64,000 bases of DNA from positions 11,497,501 through 11,561,500 of the forward strand of contig NC_079880.1 in assembly GCF_029227915.1 (NCBI RefSeq), given 5' to 3'. A program made the position numbers and the translations under genes. Below the pieces are notes generated by a model. It did not search any database and was not told the origin of the DNA. It saw only the letters and a program-made list of their open reading frames with translations. Positions within the stretch are counted from its first letter, which is position 1, and each line of letters begins with the position of its first letter. This document shows, in pieces, positions 41,606 to 54,188 of the stretch. Source of the DNA: Hydractinia symbiolongicarpus (taxonomy: Eukaryota; Cnidaria; Hydrozoa; Anthoathecata; Hydractiniidae).

Positions 41606-43639
41606 TCAGCGTGTTGTCGTTGAAAGGCTAAATTTGATAGCATCATGATCAGAGAAATGTATACACTTAACATAGCAATTAATGCAGTACATCGACAAAA
41701 CGCTACTCTTCACATAAACATGATCAAGGATAGCACCAGCTAGATGAGTAGGTCCTGGTACAATTTGTGTATAATCATTCATGATATCTGCTAATTCTGG
41801 CTGGTCAGCTTGGGCATTTATATTGAAATCTCCAAGTATAACATGTATGTCAGAACTTGCAATTTTCCTTGACAGCATGTCGTAAAATGTCTGCAGATGA
41901 CTGTTAACTTTTCTGTAAATAACCATGACATTAAGAACATCAGATGAAAAGGACGGTTTGCGAAGTGAAACAGAACTGACCCCAGGATTATCATGAATAT
42001 TATGAACCAATATATGCTTTCAAAAACACAATGAAATACTTTGAAATTTGTCCGGGTTGCAGTTATGGTGAACATTGAAGGAGGACAAAGTGTTTTCAAT
42101 ACTTTGAGTATCTTGATTAGGATATAATTGTGTTTTAGTTAAACATAAAACATCAGAGTTCATCAGTGCAACATCAGAATCAATATCAGTAGCATGCCGA
42201 GGTAATGATTTTGTATTTAATAGTGTGATAGATAATGTGTTGTCACTTGGTGGACAAATATGTTCAAGAGGTTGCAGAACACTTTCTTGTCTAAGGCGTT
42301 CATACTCAACAGATGCACGCATATCAGATTTTATTGCTGAAGTATTGAAATGACCAGACAAAAACATGCCATCTAAGGATGTCACTCTGCTCAGCGCCAC
42401 ATACATTTGCCCATTATTGAATGATCGCTGCCTTAATAAGTCGAAATTGATCACAGCTTTGTCTAATGTTAAACCTTGAACTTTGTGAACAGTACAAGCC
42501 CAAGATAACATCAACGGAAATTGAGTACGACGAATTATAGGAGATGTTGCTTTTGTGACTCTGAGTCTAATGTCTGCAGAAGAACGTTCAATTGGAACCC
42601 ATGCATTAGCTCGACCAAAATTATCCTTTGACATGGCAGTCAAACCAGCATTAGAGTCATCAAGGTGTAGGTATATTTTTAATACATTTTTGTTTGAGTC
42701 GGTGGTCACATGTTTCACAGTTCCAATCTGACCATTGATTAGTCTATCTGCAATGTCTATATTCACAGTAAGCATCACCCTTGCATTAATCTTGATTTTC
42801 AGTACCTTTGTAAGACCCCCTGTTTCACTTTGATTACGGTTGAGTGCTTTATCAATGGTAGATTTTGGGATATTTTTTGGTAACTGATCAATTGATTGAA
42901 GAGTAAAACAGTTGCCACTAACTGAATCTAACATGAGTTCATTGTGAGCCCTAGCTGGCCCGTTTTCAGCAAATATGTGCAGAGCATCATAAGGATATTC
43001 CGAATCGGCTGATGAAATAACTCTGGATTTTAACAACTTTATATCACAATCATCTAAATTCGCCAATCTTACCTTATTCAGTAAGTCAATTAGCTGGCTA
43101 TCGCCTCTCTGCCGCATTACCTCAGTGAGTTCTGCCAATTTGAAATACTTCCACAGATGTGGAAAATTAAGCCAATCATTTTTGAAATCTGCAAACACAG
43201 AACGTTGTTGCACTGGAGGTAATTGATACAAATCACCACATGCTATAACGGTAACACCTGCAAATGGAAGTTCTTCACTGCAACTAAATATCTCGACTAA
43301 ACGCATGTGAATATATAATAACTGTAGATTAGATACCATGGAAATTTCATCAATGATAAGCACTTTGATGTCAGCCAACTTATTACGCAAGGTAGATCTC
43401 ATTTTGTCATTCAAACGAGGTAGATTTGCTCCAAAATAGCCCACAGGTATTCCCAAAGCTGTGTGAATAGTAGTGCCGTTGATATTAATCGCATCAACAC
43501 CAGTAGGTGCGACAAGCAATACTTTTGGTCTATTTAATTCTCTTGATCTGTATGAAAGCACTTTTGACAATGCATGGTACATTGTTTTAATCAGATGTGA
43601 TTTTCCGCAGCCACCTGCACCAGTCAAGAATACATACAA
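41606..43639 (-). pseudogene. Helentron helicase-endonuclease, copy 1 (one stop)
   Basis: Same 677-codon frame as copy 3 (51586-53619), but CGA is changed to TGA at 42022-42020, between the helicase and the endonuclease. The helicase motifs (GAGGCGKS, LIIDEISM, GDLYQLPPV, TVHKVQGLTL, VALSRVT) remain upstream of the stop; the endonuclease part (LGDFNINAQ, SDHDAIKF) lies after it. Confidence 0.9.
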
Positions 43640-44208
43640 TGGTTCGATTCATAAAGCACATCAAAAATCTGCTTCTGTTTAAAATTTAGTGACAATATCA
43701 TGGTATTTAATTCTTGGTCATTCATGAAAACAGGGGCAGAGCTTGGGGCAAGAACTTCAGAGTTAAAATCTACAGCACCATCAGCTTATCCTCATTTTCA
43801 CTTCATCGTTTTCCTGGGCAGCAAAGGAATCTTGGTTTGAAACAACATTGGTGTGTAGGTTCATTAAAGGGGAATTAAGCATCAAACTTAAATAGCATTA
43901 TTTCGGTTAACATTATGTTCGTTTCCCAAATTCTGGTCAAAATTTTGAAAAATAAATATTATTTGGATTGATTTTAATATAAAAGTTACCCCTTCTATAA
44001 GCGAACGGTAAGCGCCATTCAAATTTTCTGAGGCCACGGCTGATTCTGGAGACCGTTATATCGTGACGTATATTACGCTGAAGAAGCATAAGCTTGCGCT
44101 GAGCGAAAGCAGCGAGATACGGAAAATTCAAGCTCCTGCTCTGACTCTCCTATTTCAGAAGTAGAATATTCAAGTGACTCTAGCGAAACGTCAGTAACAG
44201 GATGTTAC

Positions 44209-45027
44209 ATGAATGAGCCTGAATACTCCAAAGCAGAACTTGAAAAAGTGACTTATAAATCTAGTGACAGCGAAGAAGAAGACGAACTGAATTCAAGCAG
44301 ACTTGAAAATTTGCATTGGTGTACTTGTACATGTTGCGTTATTTATAATTGCTTCACTCTTGTGGAATGCAAGTGTTGCCAAGAATCTTTCAATTTATTG
44401 AACGGCAAGTTGAATGATAACAAGTGCATCACGATGCACAAGGATTTTGAAATTTTATGTTTGAACCGCACAGTGTTAGAGACAGCCAGCATACGACATC
44501 GACGATATCAGAAAAAATATAACGAACTCTCCACATATACTAATAAGTAAGTCTTTCTTCAAAAAACATGTTTCTCGTAAATATTTTCACAGACCATATT
44601 TCTCATTGTCACACACAAATAAAACGTTCTTCTTATCTTCTCACTTTTCGCTTTATAATATTACAGGTCCATGCGCTATGAAAATACACACCATCGCAGA
44701 TTATTTAATTAAATTAAAAATAATGTCATTCCTTAAATATCTAATAAAAAAGGAGGAGAGCCCATGTGCCTCAAAGAAGTTTTGATGAATAAATAATTTC
44801 TTTCGAATATTTTATCCTGGTTTACACTATAACATAAACTTTGATTCCGTTGTAGGGAAATGAGGTACACCAGTTACCGACAGTACACGGCCTGGGTACA
44901 TTATTATGAAAGGCTTGGAAAAGGATGTCGCGTGGTGATTCCAGCTTGTGTTGTGCGGAAAATAAGGGAAGAATTTCCTGATTCAGATGGAAAATATACT
45001 GGATTCAGAGAATTTATTGACATATAA
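44209..45027 (+). CDS. P2X7-ballast-like zinc-binding protein, copy 1 (two exons)
   Basis: Exon 1 (44209-44546) starts MNEPEYSKAELEKVTYKSSD and has the Cys cluster WCTCTCC...ECKCCQE. Exon 2 (44856-45027) encodes RYTSYRQYTAWVHYYERLGK and VVIPACVVRKIREEFPDSDG and ends YTGFREFIDI. The donor AATAA|GTAAGT and acceptor CGTTGTAG|G join in phase to give a Lys codon. This Cys-rich domain is the intracellular ballast of vertebrate P2X7 receptors and exists as stand-alone genes in invertebrates; no channel part is present. An upstream open stretch (from about 44100, ENSSSCSDSPIS) may extend the N-terminus. It is convergent with the transposase, 70 bp apart. Confidence 0.7.
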
Positions 45028-45096
45028 CGGGACTTAACATTCTTAAACAAACAATAACAACAATAAAAAAGCGAAATAAAGTACAACGGACCAGAG

Positions 45097-45530
45097 TTAT
45101 TTTTTGAATCGTTTTGCATAATTCCGTTTCTCTAAAATTTTCGAAGTGTCAGGTCTGGCCGTGTGGGCAATGTTACGTGGTCGACTAAGCTTGTTTACAA
45201 CTTCTTTACCAGAGATCTTTACCTTTACCCCACTCTCCTTTCTTTCAATTATGTCATTTATTATCGCATCAACAAAACTGAAAGACTTGGGTTCTTTCAC
45301 AGGTTTCGCGACCCACTCTTTATTCAATTTGCTTGAGACAAACTTCCACTTTTTTTCACCGACCTTCTGACTCCCTTTACGCGCGCATTTTACAACAGCC
45401 TGCTTTCGACCAACGTTATTGTTATGGTCCAAGATAGCCAACTTCACTCGGGCGTTCATCACATTCAACTCGAAATGTTGCCGTTTTGGTGCGTACGCTG
45501 TTATCAGTGAGTGAAAAACTTCCACGCCCC
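45097..45530 (-). pseudogene. THAP-transposase C-terminal part, copy 1
   Basis: The frame reads GVEVFHSLITAYAPKRQHFE, LNVMNARVKLAILDHNNNVG, then KEWVAKPVKEPKSFSF and DIIERKESG. I recognise the pattern (E.FHSL...YAPKR..F, N.R..LA.LDHN.N) from the C-terminus of THAP-domain transposase-like multicopy proteins. The LINE insertion removed everything upstream in this unit. Stand-alone function is unlikely. Confidence 0.6.
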
Positions 45531-46440
45531 TTTGTAAATTTGTAAATTTATCTATAGTCGGTACATTATATACAAGTTTCGTGAAAAGAAAAATTATATG
45601 CATAGCTCTAAAAAGTAGTGCTAATCAAAACCGACTGATATTAAAGTGCAAATAGAAATAATATTAAATAATATTAATTGAATGAGAGAAAATATTTTTA
45701 AATTTTTATATATACAAAAAAGAGTAAAATTTAACTAAAAGCGTGTTTGGGACAATTCACATACCTCACAAAAACATTTACTTCCATTCCAACTTTTGAT
45801 CGCATTTTTAAACGTACTAAGAGACTCTGAGATTCCATATTTTTGGCCCCAGGGAAGAGAGACTTTTTGTTCCAAAACTAACGGTATCTATATTTGGGAC
45901 TGGTATATTATTAACATTTTGTGATCTCACTGGTCTACCACTCCCATGAAATTTAAAGATATCTTTAATGTATGTCGGATTGAGTTCGTGCAAAGTCTTA
46001 TATATTTCTGTACATAATGTTTTAAGTCTATAGACGCTCATTTGGTATTTTCCTGCTTTCAAAAGGAGTTCGTCGTAAGTACTATCATTATCATTTAATG
46101 AGAAACGTAAAGCTTTCTTCTGAATTTGTTCAATTCTCAACAAAGATTTATATGAAGAGAAATTCCATACTAAAGGGCAATAATTAAAGTTAGAGTATAT
46201 AAAACTTTGTACCAGCGCTAATTTGGCTTTGTGAGATAAAAACGTGCTAAGTCTAAACAGTGCATTCAATTGTGCTGATGATTTTTTGATAAGTTTAGAA
46301 ATGTGAGAGTCGAAATTTAAGCCATTATCAATGGTCACTCCTAGTAATTTAACTTCGCTTTCTGTTTTAATTAACTTGTCACCAATTTTTACCACTAAAT
46401 CACAATTGTTACATTTATCTCTGGTGACAATGATTGATTG
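45531..46440 (-). pseudogene. LINE 3' fragment, copy 1
   Basis: Last 910 bp of the LINE that is complete at 55511-60305. It encodes the end of the reverse transcriptase (KLLGVTIDNGLNFDSHISKL, NYCPLVWNFSSYKSLLRIEQ, RQKALRF-like). It is cut at 46440 where unit 2 begins. Confidence 0.85.
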
Positions 46441-46595
46441 AAATTTTTATACCACACCATGTGTTTTTAATGTTATATTTAATATAATAAATATTAATAT
46501 ATATATTTAAAATATGCTAACAGGATGATATCATCATCGTAACTCTATAAAAGTGGCTGCAAAGTTGATTGATCAAAATATGGCTTGTCAGTTTG

Positions 46596-48629
46596 TCAGC
46601 GTGTTGTCGTTGAAAGGCTAAATTTGATAGCATCATGATCAGAGAAATGTATACACTTAACATAGCAATTAATGCAGTACATCGACAAAACGCTACTCTT
46701 CACATAAACATGATCAAGGATAGCACCAGCTAGATGAGTAGGTCCTGGTACAATTTGTGTATAATCATTCATGATATCTGCTAATTCTGGCTGGTCAGCT
46801 TGGGCATTTATATTGAAATCTCCAAGTATAACATGTATGTCAGAACTTTCAATTTTCCTTGACAGCATGTCGTAAAATGTCTGCAGATGACTGTTAACTT
46901 TTCTGTAAATAACCATGACATTAAGAACATCAGATGAAAAGGACGGTTTGCGAAGTGAAACAGAACTGACCCCAGGATTATCATGAATATTATGAACCAA
47001 TATATGCTTTCGAAAACACAATGAAATACTTTGAAATTTGTCCGGGTTGCAGTTATGGTGAACATTGAAGGAGGACAAAGTGTTTTCAATACTTTGAGTA
47101 TCTTGATTAGGATATAATTGTGTTTTAGTTAAACATAAAACATCAGAGTTCATCAGTGCAACATCAGAATCAATATCAGTAGCATGCCGAGGTAATGATT
47201 TTGTATTTAATAGTGTGATAGATAATGTGTTGTCACTTGGTGGACAAATATGTTCAAGAGGTTGCAGAACACTTTCTTGTCTAAGGCGTTCATACTCAAC
47301 AGATGCACGCATATCAGATTTTATTGCTGAAGTATTGAAATGACCAGACAAAAACATGCCATCTAAGGATGTCACTCTGCTCAGCGCCACATACATTTGC
47401 CCATTATTGAATGATCGCTGCCTTAATAAGTCGAAATTGATCACAGCTTTGTCTAATGTTAAACCTTGAACTTTGTGAACAGTACAAGCCCAAGATAACA
47501 TCAACGGAAATTGAGTACGACGAATTATAGGAGATGTTGCTTTTGTGACTCTGAGTCTAATGTCTGCAGAAGAACGTTCAATTGGAACCCATGCATTAGC
47601 TCGACCAAAATTATCCTTTGACATGGCAGTCAAACCAGCATTAGAGTCATCAAGGTGTAGGTATATTTTTAATACATTTTTGTTTGAGTCGGTGGTCACA
47701 TGTTTCACAGTTCCAATCTGACCATTGATTAGTCTATCTGCAATGTCTATATTCACAGTAAGCATCACCCTTGCATTAATCTTGATTTTCAGTACCTTTG
47801 TAAGACCCCCTGTTTCACTTTGATTACGGTTGAGTGCTTTATCAATGGTAGATTTTGGGATATTTTTTGGTAACTGATCAATTGATTGAAGAGTAAAACA
47901 GTTGCCACTAACTGAATCTAACATGAGTTCATTGTGAGCCCTAGCTGGCCCGTTTTCAGCAAATATGTGCAGAGCATCATAAGGATATTCCGAATCGGCT
48001 GATGAAATAACTCTGGATTTTAACAACTTTATATCACAATCATCTAAATTCGCCAATCTTACCTTATTCAGTAAGTCAATTAGCTGGCTATCGCCTCTCT
48101 GCCGCATTACCTCAGTGAGTTCTGCCAATTTGAAATACTTCCACAGATGTGGAAAATTAAGCCAATCATTTTTGAAATCTGCAAACACAGAACGTTGTTG
48201 CACTGGAGGTTATTGATACAAATCACCACATGCTATAACGGTAACACCTGCAAATGGAAGTTCTTCACTGCAACTAAATATCTCGACTAAACGCATGTGA
48301 ATATATAATAACTGTAGATTAGATACCATGGAAATTTCATCAATGATAAGCACTTTGATGTCAGCCAACTTATTACGCAAGGTAGATCTCATTTTGTCAT
48401 TCAAACGAGGTAGATTTGCTCCAAAATAGCCCACAGGTATTCCCAAAGCTGTGTGAATAGTAGTGCCGTTGATATTAATCGCATCAACACCAGTAGGTGC
48501 GACAAGCAATACTTTTGGTCTATTTAATTCTCTTGATCTGTATGAAAGCACTTTTGACAATGCATGGTACATTGTTTTAATCAGATGTGATTTTCCGCAG
48601 CCACCTGCACCAGTCAAGAATACATACAA
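46596..48629 (-). pseudogene. Helentron helicase-endonuclease, copy 2 (one stop)
   Basis: Identical frame to copy 3 except that TTA (Leu in GDLYQLPPV) has become TAA at about 48212-48210, within the helicase. The downstream 535 residues remain open. Confidence 0.9.
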
Positions 48630-49198
48630 TGGTTCGATTCATAAAGCACATCAAAAATCTGCTTCTGTTTAAAATTTAGTGACAATATCATGGTATTTAA
48701 TTCTTGGTCATTCATGAAAACAGGGGCAGAGCTTGGGGCAAGAACTTCAGAGTTAAAATCTACAGCACCATCAGCTTATCCTCATTTTCACTTCATCGTT
48801 TTCCTGGGCAGCAAAGGAATCTTGGTTTGAAACAACATTGGTGTGTAGGTTCATTAAAGGGGAATTAAGCATCAAACTTAAATAGCATTATTTCGGTTAA
48901 CATTATGTTCGTTTCCCAAATTCTGGTCAAAATTTTGAAAAATAAATATTATTTGGATTGATTTTAATATAAAAGTTACCCCTTCTATAAGCGAACGGTA
49001 AGCGCCATTCAAATTTTCTGAGGCCACGGCTGATTCTGGAGACCGTTATATCGTGACGTATATTACGCTGAAGAAGCATAAGCTTGCGCTGAGCGAAAGC
49101 AGCGAGATACGGAAAATTCAAGCTCCTGCTCTGACTCTCCTATTTCAGAAGTAGAATATTCAAGTGACTCTAGCGAAACGTCAGTAACAGGATGTTAC

Positions 49199-50017
49199 AT
49201 GAATGAGCCTGAATACTCCAAAGCAGAACTTGAAAAAGTGACTTATAAATCTAGTGACAGCGAAGAAGAAGACGAACTGAATTCAAGCAGACTTGAAAAT
49301 TTGCATTGGTGTACTTGTACATGTTGCGTTATTTATAATTGCTTCACTCTTGTGGAATGCAAGTGTTGCCAAGAATCTTTCAATTTATTGAACGGCAAGT
49401 TGAATGATAACAAGTGCATCACGATGCACAAGGATTTTGAAATTTTATGTTTGAACCGCACAGTGTTAGAGACAGCCAGCATACGACATCGACGATATCA
49501 GAAAAAATATAACGAACTCTCCACATATACTAATAAGTAAGTCTTTCTTCAAAAAACATGTTTCTCGTAAATATTTTCACAGACCATATTTCTCATTGTC
49601 ACACACAAATAAAACGTTCTTCTTATCTTCTCACTTTTCGCTTTATAATATTACAGGTCCATGCGCTATGAAAATACACACCATCGCAGATTATTTAATT
49701 AAATTAAAAATAATGTCATTCCTTAAATATCTAATAAAAAAGGAGGAGAGCCCATGTGCCTCAAAGAAGTTTTGATGAATAAATAATTTCTTTCGAATAT
49801 TTTATCCTGGTTTACACTATAACATAAACTTTGATTCCGTTGTAGGGAAATGAGGTACACCAGTTACCGACAGTACACGGCCTGGGTACATTATTATGAA
49901 AGGCTTGGAAAAGGATGTCGCGTGGTGATTCCAGCTTGTGTTGTGCGGAAAATAAGGGAAGAATTTCCTGATTCAGATGGAAAATATACTGGATTCAGAG
50001 AATTTATTGACATATAA
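49199..50017 (+). CDS. P2X7-ballast-like zinc-binding protein, copy 2 (two exons)
   Basis: Same as 44209-45027, shifted by 4990. Exons 49199-49536 and 49846-50017. No difference in coding sequence was noticed. Confidence 0.7.
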
Positions 50018-50086
50018 CGGGACTTAACATTCTTAAACAAACAATAACAACAATAAAAAAGCGAAATAAAGTACAACGGACCAGAG

Positions 50087-50520
50087 TTATTTTTTGAATC
50101 GTTTTGCATAATTCCGTTTCTCTAAAATTTTCGAAGTGTCAGGTCTGGCCGTGTGGGCAATGTTACGTGGTCGACTAAGCTTGTTTACAACTTCTTTACC
50201 AGAGATCTTTACCTTTACCCCACTCTCCTTTCTTTCAATTATGTCATTTATTATCGCATCAACAAAACTGAAAGACTTGGGTTCTTTCACAGGTTTCGCG
50301 ACCCACTCTTTATTCAATTTGCTTGAGACAAACTTCCACTTTTTTTCACCGACCTTCTGACTCCCTTTACGCGCGCATTTTACAACAGCCTGCTTTCGAC
50401 CAACGTTATTGTTATGGTCCAAGATAGCCAACTTCACTCGGGCGTTCATCACATTCAACTCGAAATGTTGCCGTTTTGGTGCGTACGCTGTTATCAGTGA
50501 GTGAAAAACTTCCACGCCCC
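50087..50520 (-). pseudogene. THAP-transposase C-terminal part, copy 2
   Basis: Identical in translation to copy 1 and separated from its N-terminal half by the tandem duplication. Confidence 0.6.
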
Positions 50521-51430
50521 TTTGTAAATTTGTAAATTTATCTATAGTCGGTACATTATATACAAGTTTCGTGAAAAGAAAAATTATATGCATAGCTCTA
50601 AAAAGTAGTGCTAATCAAAACCGACTGATATTAAAGTGCAAATAGAAATAATATTAAATAATATTAATTGAATGAGAGAAAATATTTTTAAATTTTTATA
50701 TATACAAAAAAGAGTAAAATTTAACTAAAAGCGTGTTTGGGACAATTCACATACCTCACAAAAACATTTACTTCCATTCCAACTTTTGATCGCATTTTTA
50801 AACGTACTAAGAGACTCTGAGATTCCATATTTTTGGCCCCAGGGAAGAGAGACTTTTTGTTCCAAAACTAACGGTATCTATATTTGGGACTGGTATATTA
50901 TTAACATTTTGTGATCTCACTGGTCTACCACTCCCATGAAATTTAAAGATATCTTTAATGTATGTCGGATTGAGTTCGTGCAAAGTCTTATATATTTCTG
51001 TACATAATGTTTTAAGTCTATAGACGCTCATTTGGTATTTTCCTGCTTTCAAAAGGAGTTCGTCGTAAGTACTATCATTATCATTTAATGAGAAACGTAA
51101 AGCTTTCTTCTGAATTTGTTCAATTCTCAACAAAGATTTATATGAAGAGAAATTCCATACTAAAGGGCAATAATTAAAGTTAGAGTATATAAAACTTTGT
51201 ACCAGCGCTAATTTGGCTTTGTGAGATAAAAACGTGCTAAGTCTAAACAGTGCATTCAATTGTGCTGATGATTTTTTGATAAGTTTAGAAATGTGAGAGT
51301 CGAAATTTAAGCCATTATCAATGGTCACTCCTAGTAATTTAACTTCGCTTTCTGTTTTAATTAACTTGTCACCAATTTTTACCACTAAATCACAATTGTT
51401 ACATTTATCTCTGGTGACAATGATTGATTG
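50521..51430 (-). pseudogene. LINE 3' fragment, copy 2
   Basis: Same 910-bp LINE end as in copy 1, truncated at 51430 where unit 3 begins. Confidence 0.85.
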
Positions 51431-51585
51431 AAATTTTTATACCACACCATGTGTTTTTAATGTTATATTTAATATAATAAATATTAATATATATATTTAA
51501 AATATGCTAACAGGATGATATCATCATCGTAACTCTATAAAAGTGGCTGCAAAGTTGATTGATCAAAATATGGCTTGTCAGTTTG

Positions 51586-53619
51586 TCAGCGTGTTGTCGT
51601 TGAAAGGCTAAATTTGATAGCATCATGATCAGAGAAATGTATACACTTAACATAGCAATTAATGCAGTACATCGACAAAACGCTACTCTTCACATAAACA
51701 TGATCAAGGATAGCACCAGCTAGATGAGTAGGTCCTGGTACAATTTGTGTATAATCATTCATGATATCTGCTAATTCTGGCTGGTCAGCTTGGGCATTTA
51801 TATTGAAATCTCCAAGTATAACATGTATGTCAGAACTTTCAATTTTCCTTGACAGCATGTCGTAAAATGTCTGCAGATGACTGTTAACTTTTCTGTAAAT
51901 AACCATGACATTAAGAACATCAGATGAAAAGGACGGTTTGCGAAGTGAAACAGAACTGACCCCAGGATTATCATGAATATTATGAACCAATATATGCTTT
52001 CGAAAACACAATGAAATACTTTGAAATTTGTCCGGGTTGCAGTTATGGTGAACATTGAAGGAGGACAAAGTGTTTTCAATACTTTGAGTATCTTGATTAG
52101 GATATAATTGTGTTTTAGTTAAACATAAAACATCAGAGTTCATCAGTGCAACATCAGAATCAATATCAGTAGCATGCCGAGGTAATGATTTTGTATTTAA
52201 TAGTGTGATAGATAATGTGTTGTCACTTGGTGGACAAATATGTTCAAGAGGTTGCAGAACACTTTCTTGTCTAAGGCGTTCATACTCAACAGATGCACGC
52301 ATATCAGATTTTATTGCTGAAGTATTGAAATGACCAGACAAAAACATGCCATCTAAGGATGTCACTCTGCTCAGCGCCACATACATTTGCCCATTATTGA
52401 ATGATCGCTGCCTTAATAAGTCGAAATTGATCACAGCTTTGTCTAATGTTAAACCTTGAACTTTGTGAACAGTACAAGCCCAAGATAACATCAACGGAAA
52501 TTGAGTACGACGAATTATAGGAGATGTTGCTTTTGTGACTCTGAGTCTAATGTCTGCAGAAGAACGTTCAATTGGAACCCATGCATTAGCTCGACCAAAA
52601 TTATCCTTTGACATGGCAGTCAAACCAGCATTAGAGTCATCAAGGTGTAGGTATATTTTTAATACATTTTTGTTTGAGTCGGTGGTCACATGTTTCACAG
52701 TTCCAATCTGACCATTGATTAGTCTATCTGCAATGTCTATATTCACAGTAAGCATCACCCTTGCATTAATCTTGATTTTCAGTACCTTTGTAAGACCCCC
52801 TGTTTCACTTTGATTACGGTTGAGTGCTTTATCAATGGTAGATTTTGGGATATTTTTTGGTAACTGATCAATTGATTGAAGAGTAAAACAGTTGCCACTA
52901 ACTGAATCTAACATGAGTTCATTGTGAGCCCTAGCTGGCCCGTTTTCAGCAAATATGTGCAGAGCATCATAAGGATATTCCGAATCGGCTGATGAAATAA
53001 CTCTGGATTTTAACAACTTTATATCACAATCATCTAAATTCGCCAATCTTACCTTATTCAGTAAGTCAATTAGCTGGCTATCGCCTCTCTGCCGCATTAC
53101 CTCAGTGAGTTCTGCCAATTTGAAATACTTCCACAGATGTGGAAAATTAAGCCAATCATTTTTGAAATCTGCAAACACAGAACGTTGTTGCACTGGAGGT
53201 AATTGATACAAATCACCACATGCTATAACGGTAACACCTGCAAATGGAAGTTCTTCACTGCAACTAAATATCTCGACTAAACGCATGTGAATATATAATA
53301 ACTGTAGATTAGATACCATGGAAATTTCATCAATGATAAGCACTTTGATGTCAGCCAACTTATTACGCAAGGTAGATCTCATTTTGTCATTCAAACGAGG
53401 TAGATTTGCTCCAAAATAGCCCACAGGTATTCCCAAAGCTGTGTGAATAGTAGTGCCGTTGATATTAATCGCATCAACACCAGTAGGTGCGACAAGCAAT
53501 ACTTTTGGTCTATTTAATTCTCTTGATCTGTATGAAAGCACTTTTGACAATGCATGGTACATTGTTTTAATCAGATGTGATTTTCCGCAGCCACCTGCAC
53601 CAGTCAAGAATACATACAA
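51586..53619 (-). CDS. Helentron PIF1-like helicase with C-terminal endonuclease (intact copy)
   Basis: 677 codons open. Helicase (residues about 1-440): Walker A GAGGCGKS, Walker B LIIDEISM, GDLYQLPPVQQ, LSWACTVHKVQGLTL, YVALSRVTSLDG. C-terminal apurinic-type endonuclease (about 470-677): LLNTKSLPRHATDIDSDVAL, NVMVIYRKVN, HVILGDFNINAQ, HFSDHDAIKF. A helicase followed by this endonuclease is the Helentron (Helitron2) arrangement. The frame begins at a TTG codon only because a one-base shift at about 53622 separates it from the upstream part (NDQELNTMILSLNFKQKQIF, to about 53720), so the true protein was longer. Rep lies at 62.1-64 kb. Confidence 0.85.
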   Translation of the reverse strand: MYVFLTGAGGCGKSHLIKTMYHALSKVLSYRSRELNRPKVLLVAPTGVDAININGTTIHTALGIPVGYFGANLPRLNDKMRSTLRNKLADIKVLIIDEISMVSNLQLLYIHMRLVEIFSCSEELPFAGVTVIACGDLYQLPPVQQRSVFADFKNDWLNFPHLWKYFKLAELTEVMRQRGDSQLIDLLNKVRLANLDDCDIKLLKSRVISSADSEYPYDALHIFAENGPARAHNELMLDSVSGNCFTLQSIDQLPKNIPKSTIDKALNRNQSETGGLTKVLKIKINARVMLTVNIDIADRLINGQIGTVKHVTTDSNKNVLKIYLHLDDSNAGLTAMSKDNFGRANAWVPIERSSADIRLRVTKATSPIIRRTQFPLMLSWACTVHKVQGLTLDKAVINFDLLRQRSFNNGQMYVALSRVTSLDGMFLSGHFNTSAIKSDMRASVEYERLRQESVLQPLEHICPPSDNTLSITLLNTKSLPRHATDIDSDVALMNSDVLCLTKTQLYPNQDTQSIENTLSSFNVHHNCNPDKFQSISLCFRKHILVHNIHDNPGVSSVSLRKPSFSSDVLNVMVIYRKVNSHLQTFYDMLSRKIESSDIHVILGDFNINAQADQPELADIMNDYTQIVPGPTHLAGAILDHVYVKSSVLSMYCINCYVKCIHFSDHDAIKFSLSTTTR

Positions 53620-53870
53620 TGGTTCGATTCATAAAGCACATCAAAAATCTGCTTCTGTTTAAAATTTAGTGACAATATCATGGTATTTAATTCTTGGTCA
53701 TTCATGAAAACAGGGGCAGAGCTTGGGGCAAGAACTTCAGAGTTAAAATCTACAGCACCATCAGCTTATCCTCATTTTCACTTCATCGTTTTCCTGGGCA
53801 GCAAAGGAATCTTGGTTTGAAACAACATTGGTGTGTAGGTTCATTAAAGGGGAATTAAGCATCAAACTTA
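53620..53870 (-). pseudogene. Helentron inter-domain segment
   Basis: Minus-strand frames give NLHTNVVSNQDSFAAQENDE and, after a stop, APVFMNDQELNTMILSLN followed by FDVLYESNH. This leads into the helicase after a one-base shift. The same segment with the same breaks is in copies 1 (43640-43890) and 2 (48630-48880), so the breaks predate the tandem amplification. Its upstream end, about 53870, is where the THAP transposon begins. Confidence 0.55.
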
Positions 53871-54188
53871 AATAGCATTATTTCGGTTAACATTATGTTC
53901 GTTTCCCAAATTCTGGTCAAAATTTTGAAAAATAAATATTATTTGGATTGATTTTAATATAAAAGTTACCCCTTCTATAAGCGAACGGTAAGCGCCATTC
54001 AAATTTTCTGAGGCCACGGCTGATTCTGGAGACCGTTATATCGTGACGTATATTACGCTGAAGAAGCATAAGCTTGCGCTGAGCGAAAGCAGCGAGATAC
54101 GGAAAATTCAAGCTCCTGCTCTGACTCTCCTATTTCAGAAGTAGAATATTCAAGTGACTCTAGCGAAACGTCAGTAACAGGATGTTAC

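Larger units (their letters stand above)
41451..46440. repeat. 4990-bp tandem unit, copy 1
   Basis: Head-to-tail with 46441-51430 and 51431-56420 at an exact 4990-base period. It contains, left to right, the Helentron 3' region and helicase-endonuclease ORF (minus), the left part of the THAP transposon with the P2X7-ballast-like gene (plus) and transposase C-terminus (minus), and the 3' part of a LINE (minus). Private changes include GCAATT for TCAATT near 41867 and a stop at 42020. Confidence 0.95.
46441..51430. repeat. 4990-bp tandem unit, copy 2
   Basis: Starts AAATTTTTATACCACACC, a junction between the interior of the LINE reverse transcriptase and the Helentron flank, with only a few bases of shared T/A at the join. 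Differs from copies 1 and 3 at a handful of positions, including the stop near 48210. Confidence 0.95.

Noticed and set aside
43473-53662. Short plus-strand ORFs (69 residues) opposite the helicase N-terminus in each tandem unit
   Set aside because: They mirror the Walker A region of the helicase on the other strand and show no independent features.
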